Source: Candidatus Endomicrobiellum neotermitis
GTDB lineage: Bacteria > Elusimicrobiota > Endomicrobiia > Endomicrobiales > Endomicrobiaceae
Direction of reading: 5' to 3'
DNA length: 64,000 nt
NCBI GenBank assembly: GCA_031282355.1
Contig: JAITDW010000001.1
Coordinates: 178,893 to 242,892 of the forward strand
The notes beneath the pieces were generated by a model. That model was given only the letters and a program-made list of their open reading frames with translations, did not search any database and was not told the origin of the DNA. Position 1 is the first letter of the stretch. Every line of letters starts with the position of its first letter. Position numbers and translations under genes: made by a program. Of the stretch, positions 11,931-20,212 are shown piece by piece.

Positions 11931-12308
11931 GTGCCATTTTATTCAGAGAAAGTAATGGACCATTTCATGAACCCACGTAATGTTGGAGAAATTGACGATG
12001 CTGACGCTGTAGGAAAAGTAGGAAATCCAGTGTGTGGTGACATGATGACTTTTTACATAAAAGTTGAAAATAATAAAATTAAAGATGTGAAATTTAAGAC
12101 TTTTGGATGTGGAGCTGCAATAGCTGTGTCTTCTATGGTTTCAGAGATGGCATTAGGTAAAACCCTTGATGAAGTTATGAATATTACAAACAAAGAGGTT
12201 GCTGAGTCATTAGGAGGGCTCCCTCCTAACAAAATGCACTGTTCTAACCTTGGTGCTGATGCGTTACACACAGCTATTAAGAATTATAAAAATAAACGGA
12301 GAAAGTAA
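11931..12308 (+). CDS. iscU: Fe-S cluster assembly scaffold IscU/NifU-like
   Basis: 125 aa, GTG start; YSEKVMDHFMNPRNVGEIDDADAVGKVGNPVCGDMM, FKTFGCGAAIAVSSMVSEM, PPNKMHCSNLGADAL: the three conserved Cys. Confidence 0.93.
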   Translation: MPFYSEKVMDHFMNPRNVGEIDDADAVGKVGNPVCGDMMTFYIKVENNKIKDVKFKTFGCGAAIAVSSMVSEMALGKTLDEVMNITNKEVAESLGGLPPNKMHCSNLGADALHTAIKNYKNKRRK

Positions 12309-12309
12309 T

Positions 12310-12501
12310 ATGAGAGAAAATCAGACATGTTCGTGTCCTCATTGTGAAGTTAAATTTAAAAAAAGTTGTTTTGGTGCTAAATTTTGTAAATCGTGTTCTA
12401 TCCAGGAATACAAGTACAAAATATGCTATGCTTGTAAAGCAAAATATTTATCAGAGTATGATAAATGTCCTGCTTGTATGGTCAATAAAAACTTATTTTA
12501 A
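12310..12501 (+). CDS. 63-aa Cys-rich (double zinc-ribbon-like) protein
   Basis: ATG at 12310 (downstream of the start given in the track), 1 nt after the iscU stop. MRENQTCSCPHCEVKFKKSCFGAKFCKSCSIQEYKYKICYACKAKYLSEYDKCPACMVNKNLF; four CxxC motifs. Confidence 0.75.
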   Translation: MRENQTCSCPHCEVKFKKSCFGAKFCKSCSIQEYKYKICYACKAKYLSEYDKCPACMVNKNLF

Positions 12502-12563
12502 TTTGTCGAATTAATAAGTATAATAGGGCTGGTCGATGTTAAAAATAAAGTTGCTACTTTTGC

Positions 12564-12597
12564 CAAAAGACTTTTGAAAACAAAAGACTTTTGAAAA
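12564..12597. repeat. Perfect tandem duplication of a palindromic 17-mer (CAAAAGACTTTTGAAAA x2)
   Basis: Direct reading: ccaaaagacttttgaaaa|caaaagacttttgaaaatat; each unit contains CAAAAG-A-CTTTTG. Confidence 0.9.
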
Positions 12598-12635
12598 TAT
12601 GAAGTTTTATTTTATGCAATGATAGGAGGTGTTAT

Positions 12636-13823
12636 GTGATAATAAATTCAATAAGACCTGAGGTTTATTCAGTGGGTGTACCGGATTGGAATGAGAGACA
12701 TTTTCATGGGCATAGTTATGCAACTAGAAGAGGGGTTACGTACAATTCTTATTTGATTGTTGATGAAAAAATAACATTGATTGATACAGTACGTAAAGGA
12801 TTCGAAAAAAACTTTATAGAGAACATAAAAAATATAATAGACCCTTCAAGGATAGATATAATAATCATCAATCATATTGAACCCGATCACTCGGGTGCAT
12901 TCCCTGAGATACTGAAATTATGTCCTAATGCAAAAGTTTATGGAACTGAGAAGGCAAGACAGGGTGTTTTGAAGTATTATGGAATAGTTGGTAACTGGGT
13001 AAATGTTAAGACTGGAGATACTCTAAATATCGGAAAGAGAACTTTAAAGTTTATAGATATGACTATGATACACTGGCCTGATAGTATGCTTACATACTCT
13101 ACTTACGATAAAATATTATTCTCAAATGATGCTTTCGGTCAGCATTATGCCACTGGTAAAACATTTGACTATCAAGTTGATTTTGCAACTTTAATGGATG
13201 AAGCACAAAAATATTATTCCAATATACTCTGGCCTTTCAATTTACTTATAGCTTCGAAATTATGCGCAATAAAGAAATTAAACCTTGACATCAAATTCAT
13301 AGCACCAAGCCATGGGTTGGTATGGCAAAGGTATATATCTGAAATTATACAGAAATACGCATATTGGGCTTCAAACTCATGTAAAAATAGAGTTGCAGTT
13401 GTATATGAAACGATGTGGAATTCTACTGAAAAGATGGCAAAAAAAATCGTTGAAGGCATAAATTCGCAAGGTATAGAAGCTGTTTTATTTGATGTTACAA
13501 AAAATGACAGACCAGATATTGTTTCATATATGATTGATGCAAGAGGATGGATTTTTGGGTCATCAACACATAATGGTGAAATGTTACCAATTATTTCAGG
13601 TTTTTTACATTTTCTTAAAGGATTAAAAGTTAAGGGACGTATGTCTTTTGCATTTGGTTCTTATGGATGGAGTGGCGGAGCAGTTAAAAATATAGAAAAT
13701 ATAATTTCATCTATGGCTTCTGTTGAAACATCTTTGGATTTTGTATTTAGTCCAAATGATGAAGAGTTAAAAAAATGTTTTGAGTCTGGTAAGATTTTTG
13801 CGTTAAAAATGAAAAATCAGTAA
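12636..13823 (+). CDS. Flavodiiron protein (FprA/ROO family A-type flavoprotein)
   Basis: 395 aa, GTG start preceded by aggaggt; NHIEPDHSGAFPEIL (diiron motif), MIHWPDSM, FSNDAFGQHYA; C-terminal flavodoxin domain VAVVYETMWNSTEKMAKKI. Confidence 0.94.
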   Translation: MIINSIRPEVYSVGVPDWNERHFHGHSYATRRGVTYNSYLIVDEKITLIDTVRKGFEKNFIENIKNIIDPSRIDIIIINHIEPDHSGAFPEILKLCPNAKVYGTEKARQGVLKYYGIVGNWVNVKTGDTLNIGKRTLKFIDMTMIHWPDSMLTYSTYDKILFSNDAFGQHYATGKTFDYQVDFATLMDEAQKYYSNILWPFNLLIASKLCAIKKLNLDIKFIAPSHGLVWQRYISEIIQKYAYWASNSCKNRVAVVYETMWNSTEKMAKKIVEGINSQGIEAVLFDVTKNDRPDIVSYMIDARGWIFGSSTHNGEMLPIISGFLHFLKGLKVKGRMSFAFGSYGWSGGAVKNIENIISSMASVETSLDFVFSPNDEELKKCFESGKIFALKMKNQ

Positions 13824-13903
13824 AACAACAAACAAAGACAGTTGCACGTATTATTAAAAGCTTTACCAGTATTGAATTATTAAAATTTATTTAAAATGGG
13901 AAT

Positions 13904-14191
13904 GTGATGTTTTTTATTTTGAAGTTTGTTCATTATTCAATGTGTGTTATTTTGATTTTTATCGTGCTACTTCAGACTGGTAAAAGTGGTGGAATGTTTG
14001 GCATTTTTGGAAATGATGGATCAGACCAACTTTTTAATGCTCCTTCTAGAGCTGCTTTTATAAAAAAACTGACAAGTATTGTAGCTTGTATATTTTTGAT
14101 TACTTCTTTAATGCTTACTAGGTTTTATGTTGATTTTGAATTAATATCCGTTACTGATAAAATCTCTAACGCCCCAGTATCAGTTGACTAG
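13904..14191 (+). CDS. secG: Preprotein translocase subunit SecG
   Basis: 95 aa; two TM segments, IVLLQTGKSGGMFGIFG...LFNAPSRAAFIKKLTSIVACIFLITSLML. Confidence 0.9.
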   Translation: MMFFILKFVHYSMCVILIFIVLLQTGKSGGMFGIFGNDGSDQLFNAPSRAAFIKKLTSIVACIFLITSLMLTRFYVDFELISVTDKISNAPVSVD

Positions 14192-14225
14192 TTGTTGTTA
14201 TTTGTGTATACACTTATGCAAAATT

Positions 14226-14308
14226 GCTGAGGTGGCGGAACTGGCATACGCGCACGTTTGAGGGGCGTGTTTCTTTTGGGAATGCGGGTTCAAATCCCGC
14301 CCTCAGCA
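14226..14308 (+). tRNA. tRNA-Leu(GAG)
   Basis: GCTGAGGTGGCGGAACTGGCATACGCGCACGTTTGAGGGGCGTG...GCGGGTTCAAATCCCGCCCTCAGCA; anticodon loop TTGAGGG. Confidence 0.94.
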
Positions 14309-14354
14309 TAAATAGAAGTAAATAAAAAAGTAGAAATAATTTGTTTAATATCTT

Positions 14355-14426
14355 GCGGGTGTAGTTCAGTGGTAGAATATCTCGTTGCCAACGAGAAGAT
14401 CGTGGGTTCAAGTCCCATCGCCCGCT
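14355..14426 (+). tRNA. tRNA-Gly(GCC)
   Basis: GCGGGTGTAGTTCAGTGGTAGAATATCTCGTTGCCAACGAGAAGATCGTGGGTTCAAGTCCCATCGCCCGCT. Confidence 0.95.
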
Positions 14427-14486
14427 TTAAAAATTAACAATTTTACATATTTTTGTTAAAAATTAAATAGATACAGGATTTGATTA

Positions 14487-15143
14487 ATGATAGATCTACA
14501 CACACATACTTTTCTTTCAGATGGCGAGCTAAGTCCTTTCGAGCTTGTTTATACAGTAAAATATAATGGATACGTTGCTGTTGCAATTACAGATCACGTT
14601 GATTACTCAAATATGGAACTTATTATACCAGGTGTTGTTAAAGCTGCGAAAATACTTATGGAGAATTACGATATTTTGGTATTACCTGGAGTAGAGCTAA
14701 CTTATATCCCACCGAAGCTCATAAAATACATTGTAATCGAATGTAGAAATCTAGGCTCTAAAGTTGTAGTTGTTCATGGAGAAACAGTTTCTGAGACTGT
14801 ACCAGTTGGAACAAACATATGTGCTATAAGAGCATGTGTAGACATTCTAGCACACCCAGGGTATTTATCTGAAGATGAAGCTATTCTTGCAGCTGAAAAT
14901 AATGTTAAAATAGAGATTACAACTAGAAGAGGACATAATGTAACTAACAAAAAAATTGCAGAAATGGCTATTAGTAAAAAAGCGAAATTAGTTCTAAATA
15001 CTGATATGCATACATCAAAACAGTTTTTGACAAAAGAACTTATAGCAAAGACATTACTTAATGCAGGGTTATCCACAGATTATTATAGTGTTATGAGAAA
15101 AAATTCACTTGAAATAGTTAACGTACATGGATATAGTTTATAG
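14487..15143 (+). CDS. PHP-domain phosphoesterase (histidinol-phosphatase-like)
   Basis: MIDLHTHTFLSDGELSPFELV...AITDHVDYS...PGVELTYI...VVHGE...DILAHPGYL...LNTDMHTSKQF: PHP metal-binding motifs. Confidence 0.85.
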   Translation: MIDLHTHTFLSDGELSPFELVYTVKYNGYVAVAITDHVDYSNMELIIPGVVKAAKILMENYDILVLPGVELTYIPPKLIKYIVIECRNLGSKVVVVHGETVSETVPVGTNICAIRACVDILAHPGYLSEDEAILAAENNVKIEITTRRGHNVTNKKIAEMAISKKAKLVLNTDMHTSKQFLTKELIAKTLLNAGLSTDYYSVMRKNSLEIVNVHGYSL

Positions 15144-15181
15144 ACATAATAAAAAATGATAGGAATTCTTAACATACAAAA

Positions 15182-15895
15182 ATGAAAATATATTCTAAAA
15201 TTAGAGATAAGTTTAAAATGATAATGCTGTGTTTTAGTTCGAATGTATTTTGTAATATTAGAAGGAAGGCCTTCACATTTGCAGTTGTTATTTTATTGTT
15301 TATTTTTGTAGGAATATTTTTAAAATTTTCATTAATGCGTAAGGCTAATTATATAGCATCTGCTAAATTATCATCAGCTTTAACACATATTTTACATGGA
15401 GATCACGAAAGAGGACTTGATATTATAGATAAAATAATTTTACAATTTTCTAACACACCAAGTGCATATTATGGAAAACTTGTCAAATCTGATATTCTAG
15501 TCGATAAGTGTATGTATAATGAAGCTCTAAAGATTTTAAATGAAATATTGAATAATAGCAACAATAAAAAAGTTCCAGATATGATCAAACCATTAGTAAG
15601 TTCAAGAATCATTCACATATATGACTATAAAAAAGATTATTTCAGTGCTATAGTTGCCGCAAAAGAGTTTATCAACAAATATCCTAATCATTTTCTCAGT
15701 GGAGATATTTGTCTAAACTTAGCCGAACACTATGTCCAAATTGGATTTAAAAATGAGGCTATAAATATACTTAATAATATGTTGATTAAATTTCCTAAAG
15801 TACATGGAATAACGGAAATAGTTCGCAGTAGACTCAATTATCTAACAAGAGGAGAATTTTATGGTAAAGATTTAATAATAAAACAAACTCATTAA
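15182..15895 (+). CDS. Membrane-anchored TPR-repeat protein (YfgM-like organisation)
   Basis: N-terminal TM (FAVVILLFIFVGIFL) followed by TPR-like helices (ALTHILHGDHERGLDIIDKIILQFSNTPSAYYGK...). Confidence 0.6.
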   Translation: MKIYSKIRDKFKMIMLCFSSNVFCNIRRKAFTFAVVILLFIFVGIFLKFSLMRKANYIASAKLSSALTHILHGDHERGLDIIDKIILQFSNTPSAYYGKLVKSDILVDKCMYNEALKILNEILNNSNNKKVPDMIKPLVSSRIIHIYDYKKDYFSAIVAAKEFINKYPNHFLSGDICLNLAEHYVQIGFKNEAINILNNMLIKFPKVHGITEIVRSRLNYLTRGEFYGKDLIIKQTH

Positions 15896-15952
15896 AGTAA
15901 ACAAAAATTTCTAAGCTGAAAAAATTTTTATAAAAACAAAGAGAGGTTATGA

Positions 15953-16327
15953 ATGAGTGTTCCACAAAATTTAAAATACACAAAAACCCACGAATGGGTG
16001 AAGGTTCATGAAAATAGGGCTACTGTTGGCATTACAGATTTTGCTCAACATGAGATTACAGATATTGTCCATGCAGAACTTCCAGAAATACACAAACAAG
16101 TAACAAAAGGACAACCTGTAGCTATTATAGAATCTGTGAAGTCTGCTTTTGACATATATGCTCCATTAAGTGGTAAAATTATTGAGTTAAATAGTGCTGT
16201 TCTAGAAAAGCCTGAGCTTATAAATCAATCGCCATATGAAAATGGTTACTTATTTTCAATAGAATTTACGAATGTTGAAGAACTGAATGATCTTGTTGAT
16301 GCAGATAGCTATAAAAAACTAATATAA
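15953..16327 (+). CDS. gcvH: Glycine cleavage system H protein
   Basis: 124 aa; KYTKTHEWVKV, GITDFAQHEITDIVHAELPEI, lipoylation site IIESVKSAFDIYAPLSG. Confidence 0.96.
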   Translation: MSVPQNLKYTKTHEWVKVHENRATVGITDFAQHEITDIVHAELPEIHKQVTKGQPVAIIESVKSAFDIYAPLSGKIIELNSAVLEKPELINQSPYENGYLFSIEFTNVEELNDLVDADSYKKLI

Positions 16328-16342
16328 ATTTAGGTAAAAAAA

Positions 16343-17680
16343 ATGAACTATATTTCTCAAAATCAAAAAGATAAATGTGATATGTTAAAGGTTATTGGAG
16401 TTAATAGTGTAAATGAATTATTTGACATGATTCCAAATAGTTTAAAAGTAAAAAAATTAAATATTTATGGAGAAAAAACAGAACAAGAGCTTTTAAATTA
16501 TTTCGCAAATATTGCTTTAAAAAATAAGATTTTTGTTTCTTTTAGAGGAGCTGGAATTTATGATCATTATATACCATCATTAGTAGATGAAGTCATAGGC
16601 AGATCTGAATTTTTAACTGCATATACACCTTATCAAGCTGAAGCAAGTCAAGGAACACTTCAAACAATTTTTGAATATCAAAGCCTAATATGTTCTTTGA
16701 CTGGACTTGACGTATCAAATGCATCACTTTATGATGGCGCAACAGCAGTTGCAGAAGCCGCATTACTTTCTTTAAAAGTGAATAGTAAAAAAAATACGAT
16801 ATTGATTTCGCAGGCATTACACCCTGAATACATACAAACTATAAGAACATACTTAGAAAATTCAAGAGCGAAAATTATTATGCTTGACATATCTTTAGAT
16901 GGTTCAATAAAAGAATCTTCTGTTGAAGCTGCTGTGAATAACAATGATATTGCGGCAGCCATAATACAATCTCCGAATTATTTTGGAATCATTGAAAATA
17001 TGCAAGCTTTGTCATGTGTTATAAAAAAAAGTGGAGCATTGTTTATTGCTGTTGTGAATCCTATATCATTAGGTGTTTTTCAAGCACCGGGTGAATATAA
17101 TGCAGATATTGCAGTAGGAGAGGGGCAAGTTTTGGGTTCTCCTATGAGTTTCGGCGGAACTACATTAGGATTTATGGTTGTAAAAAAGTCTTTAGAATGG
17201 AAGATGCCTGGTAGAATTGTCGGACAAACAACAGATAAAAATGGTAAAAGAGGATTTGTATTAACTTTACAATCAAGAGAGCAGCACATAAGAAGAGAAA
17301 GGGCAACTTCTAATATTTGTACCAATGCATCGCTAAATGCACTAGCTGCTTGTGTGTTTTTATCAGGTTGGGGCAATCACGGATTTAAAAATCTTGCTGA
17401 AACTAACATGTCAAAAGCAAAATATGCGTTTAACAAAATAAAATCTTTAAATGGATTTAAAGCAAAGTTTAAAGATGCAGTGTTTTTCAACGAATTTGTG
17501 ATTGAAACTAAAAAAAATATAAAAATGATAAATAAAATTTTGCTTAAAAATAGTATTTTAGGACCATTAGATTTATCTGGAACTAGTGAGTTTTTTAAAA
17601 ACTGTATTCTTTTTTGTGTGACAGAACAAAGAACAAAATGTGAAATTGATCGTTGTATAAAAATTCTCTCAGAGATATAG
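16343..17680 (+). CDS. gcvPA: Glycine dehydrogenase (decarboxylating) subunit 1
   Basis: 445 aa; YTPYQAEASQGTLQTIFEYQSLICSLTGLDVSNASLYDGATA; FVLTLQSREQHIRRERATSNICTN. Confidence 0.96.
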   Translation: MNYISQNQKDKCDMLKVIGVNSVNELFDMIPNSLKVKKLNIYGEKTEQELLNYFANIALKNKIFVSFRGAGIYDHYIPSLVDEVIGRSEFLTAYTPYQAEASQGTLQTIFEYQSLICSLTGLDVSNASLYDGATAVAEAALLSLKVNSKKNTILISQALHPEYIQTIRTYLENSRAKIIMLDISLDGSIKESSVEAAVNNNDIAAAIIQSPNYFGIIENMQALSCVIKKSGALFIAVVNPISLGVFQAPGEYNADIAVGEGQVLGSPMSFGGTTLGFMVVKKSLEWKMPGRIVGQTTDKNGKRGFVLTLQSREQHIRRERATSNICTNASLNALAACVFLSGWGNHGFKNLAETNMSKAKYAFNKIKSLNGFKAKFKDAVFFNEFVIETKKNIKMINKILLKNSILGPLDLSGTSEFFKNCILFCVTEQRTKCEIDRCIKILSEI

Positions 17681-17711
17681 AAAATATCTATAAGGATTAA
17701 TAATATTTTTT

Positions 17712-19163
17712 TTGGTAGGTAAAAAAATGGAAAAATTGTTAAATGAGTTACCATCCTCAGACGTTGCTGCATATACTATAAAATCTGATATTAAAATCGA
17801 TGTAAAAGTTCCTGAACATTTAAAAAGAAGTATAAGTTTAGGGTTGCCTAGTATCACCGAGAATAATCTATTGAGACACTTTACAAATCTATCTAGAAAA
17901 AATTATGCTTTAAGTACTGTTTTTTATCCTTTAGGTTCATGTACAATGAAACATAACCCCTTGATAAACGAACGTATTGTCAAAAGTGAAGCTTTTAATT
18001 CTATACATCCTTATCAACCAACAGAAAGTTTACAAGGTGCTTTTGAAATAATGTATGGACTTGAGAAGGATTTATGTGAACTTACTGGAATGGATTATTT
18101 CTCTTTACAACAAGCTGCAGGAGCTCATGGAGAATTTGCAGGGCTATTAGTAATTGCAAAATATTTTAAATCAATAAAACAATCAAGAACTAAAATAATA
18201 ATACCTGATTCTGCACATGGTACAAATCCAGCTTCAGCATCTCTTGCAGGGTTTGAAATTATTTCTCTAAAATCAGAATCTGATGGCACTGTACTACCTG
18301 AAAAATTAAAAAAAATTTTAACTTCTGAAGTTGCAGCAGTTATGCTCACAGTCCCTAACACACTAGGAACTTTTGAAAAAAATATATTAGAAATATCAAA
18401 AATAGTGCATAAAAATGGAAGTCTTTTGTATTATGATGGCGCAAATTTAAACGCAGTTATGGGTATAGTAAAACCTGGCCATATGGGGTTTGATGTTATG
18501 CATATAAATCTTCACAAAACTTTTTCGGCACCGCACGGAGGTGGAGGGCCCGGTTCAGGACCAATTGGTGTTAAATCATTTTTAGAACCTTTTATACCTA
18601 TTCCAAGAATAGAGAAAAATAAATCTAAATTTACTCTAAATTATAAAAAATCTGAGAGTATAGGTAGATTAAAAAGTTTTTTTGGAAATTTCCATGTTAT
18701 TTTAAAAGCATATATTTATATAAAAGCACTAGGAGGAAAAGGATTAGTAAGTGTTTCTGAACAAGCGGTTTTAAACGCAAATTATATGCTTGCAAGATTA
18801 AGAAATAAAGTTGATATACCAGCTGGCGATAGGTGTATGCATGAGTTTGTGTTATCACCAAAATCGTTATTCAGAGACAATATTAAAACTTTAGATGTTG
18901 CAAAGAGACTTTTAGACTATAACTATTATGCTCCAACAATTTATTTTCCACTTATTGTTGAAGAGGCTATAATGATAGAACCAACTGAAACTGAATCTAA
19001 AGAAACACTTGATACATTTATTGATATTTTAAGTAAAATTCTCTTTGATGAAATAATAAAGGAGCCACAAAAAATCAAAGAAGCTCCTATTAATACAACT
19101 GTCTGCAGGTTAAATGAAGTTGAAGCAGCAAGGAACCCAATTTTAAAATGGAAAAAGCAATAA
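17712..19163 (+). CDS. gcvPB: Glycine dehydrogenase (decarboxylating) subunit 2
   Basis: 483 aa; FYPLGSCTMKHNP, PDSAHGTNPASASLAGFE, MHINLHKTFSAPHGGGGPGSGPIGV (PLP lysine). Confidence 0.96.
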   Translation: MVGKKMEKLLNELPSSDVAAYTIKSDIKIDVKVPEHLKRSISLGLPSITENNLLRHFTNLSRKNYALSTVFYPLGSCTMKHNPLINERIVKSEAFNSIHPYQPTESLQGAFEIMYGLEKDLCELTGMDYFSLQQAAGAHGEFAGLLVIAKYFKSIKQSRTKIIIPDSAHGTNPASASLAGFEIISLKSESDGTVLPEKLKKILTSEVAAVMLTVPNTLGTFEKNILEISKIVHKNGSLLYYDGANLNAVMGIVKPGHMGFDVMHINLHKTFSAPHGGGGPGSGPIGVKSFLEPFIPIPRIEKNKSKFTLNYKKSESIGRLKSFFGNFHVILKAYIYIKALGGKGLVSVSEQAVLNANYMLARLRNKVDIPAGDRCMHEFVLSPKSLFRDNIKTLDVAKRLLDYNYYAPTIYFPLIVEEAIMIEPTETESKETLDTFIDILSKILFDEIIKEPQKIKEAPINTTVCRLNEVEAARNPILKWKKQ

Positions 19164-19213
19164 AGTGATTGTTTATAAAGTGCCTTCATATTTACAGAAT
19201 AATTAGTTATGAA

Positions 19214-19696
19214 ATGAAAATATTAAAGTATAAAAAACAAAAAATAGTAAAAAAAGAAATAAAGATAGAAAAACTTAAGAGCATCGGAAAACAGATAGTA
19301 TTTACAAACGGATGTTTTGATTTGATCCATCTTGGGCATATTGTCCTTTTAGAAAAAGCAAAAAGTTTTGGTGACATTTTAATAGTTGCAATTAATTCAG
19401 ATAAATCTTTGAGTAATTTAAAAGGAGCTAAAAGACCATTAGTTAAAGAAAATGAAAGAGCTAAAATCCTTTTATCCTTGAAATTCGTAGATTATGTTAT
19501 TATATTTGATGAACAGACTCCAGAAAATATTTTAGAAAAATTACGCCCTGATATTTTAGTAAAAGGTCAAGATTATGAATTTTCAGAAATAGTTGGTAGA
19601 AAATATGTAAAAAAAATTTACAGAGTTCCCATTGTAAAAAATAAGTCAACAACAAATTTAATAAATTTAATAGTAAAAAGATATAGTTATAAATAG
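19214..19696 (+). CDS. D-glycero-beta-D-manno-heptose 1-phosphate adenylyltransferase (HldE C-domain / RfaE2-like)
   Basis: IVFTNGCFDLIHLGHIVLLEKAK...NSDKSLSNLKGAKRPLV...ILVKGQDYEFSEIVGRKYV...KNKSTTNLI; cytidylyltransferase-fold HxGH. Internal ATG preferred over the track start at 19169. Confidence 0.88.
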   Translation: MKILKYKKQKIVKKEIKIEKLKSIGKQIVFTNGCFDLIHLGHIVLLEKAKSFGDILIVAINSDKSLSNLKGAKRPLVKENERAKILLSLKFVDYVIIFDEQTPENILEKLRPDILVKGQDYEFSEIVGRKYVKKIYRVPIVKNKSTTNLINLIVKRYSYK

Positions 19697-19726
19697 AAAA
19701 ATAAAAATTTATTATACATTAATTCA

Positions 19727-20212
19727 ATGTCAAAATCAGTCAACTATACGTATACAGATTATTTTAAACAAAAAAATAGAATTAAAAGAGTTATTGATGT
19801 TAATTTGAATCGGTGTCGTGAAGGACTAAGAGTTGTTGAAGATACCTTACGTTTTGTATTAAATGATGAAATTTTTTGCAAAAAAATACGTACTATTCGT
19901 CATAATGTTGATAGAGTTTTTAGAGAAAAATACGTAGAATTTATACAAGAAAGAAATTCTTTTGATGACATAGGCAGACAATTTCTTGAAATCTCTAAAA
20001 AGGAATTGCATAGTTTATTAATTGCAAATTTTAAGCGCGTTCAAGAATCTTTAAGAGTTTTAGAAGAATACTGTAAAATATTTAATAATCCTATAATATC
20101 TATGCATTTTAAAAAAGAAAGATATGCTATGTATATGATAGAAAAATCAGTTTATTTAAAATATAGTTTTCTTTTAGGCAAAAAGGTTAAAGAGGTAATA
20201 AAATGGGATTAA
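19727..20212 (+). CDS. Free-standing ThiD2-like domain protein (domain usually N-terminal to ThiE)
   Basis: KRVIDVNLNRCREGLRVVEDTLRFVLNDEIFCKKIRTIRHNV...FKRVQESLRVLEEYCK resembles the N-terminal domain of ThiD2-ThiE fusions; overlaps thiC. Confidence 0.75.
   Translation: MSKSVNYTYTDYFKQKNRIKRVIDVNLNRCREGLRVVEDTLRFVLNDEIFCKKIRTIRHNVDRVFREKYVEFIQERNSFDDIGRQFLEISKKELHSLLIANFKRVQESLRVLEEYCKIFNNPIISMHFKKERYAMYMIEKSVYLKYSFLLGKKVKEVIKWD

Noticed and set aside
15068-15077. Perfect DnaA box TTATCCACA
   Set aside because: Single copy inside the PHP-domain CDS, no cluster, no dnaA nearby; not evidence of an origin.
19697-20202. TPP riboswitch for the thiamin genes; glycine riboswitch ahead of gcvH
   Set aside because: Looked for conserved THI-box and glycine aptamer cores in the leaders; none recognised. 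A covariance-model (Infernal/Rfam) scan would be decisive.
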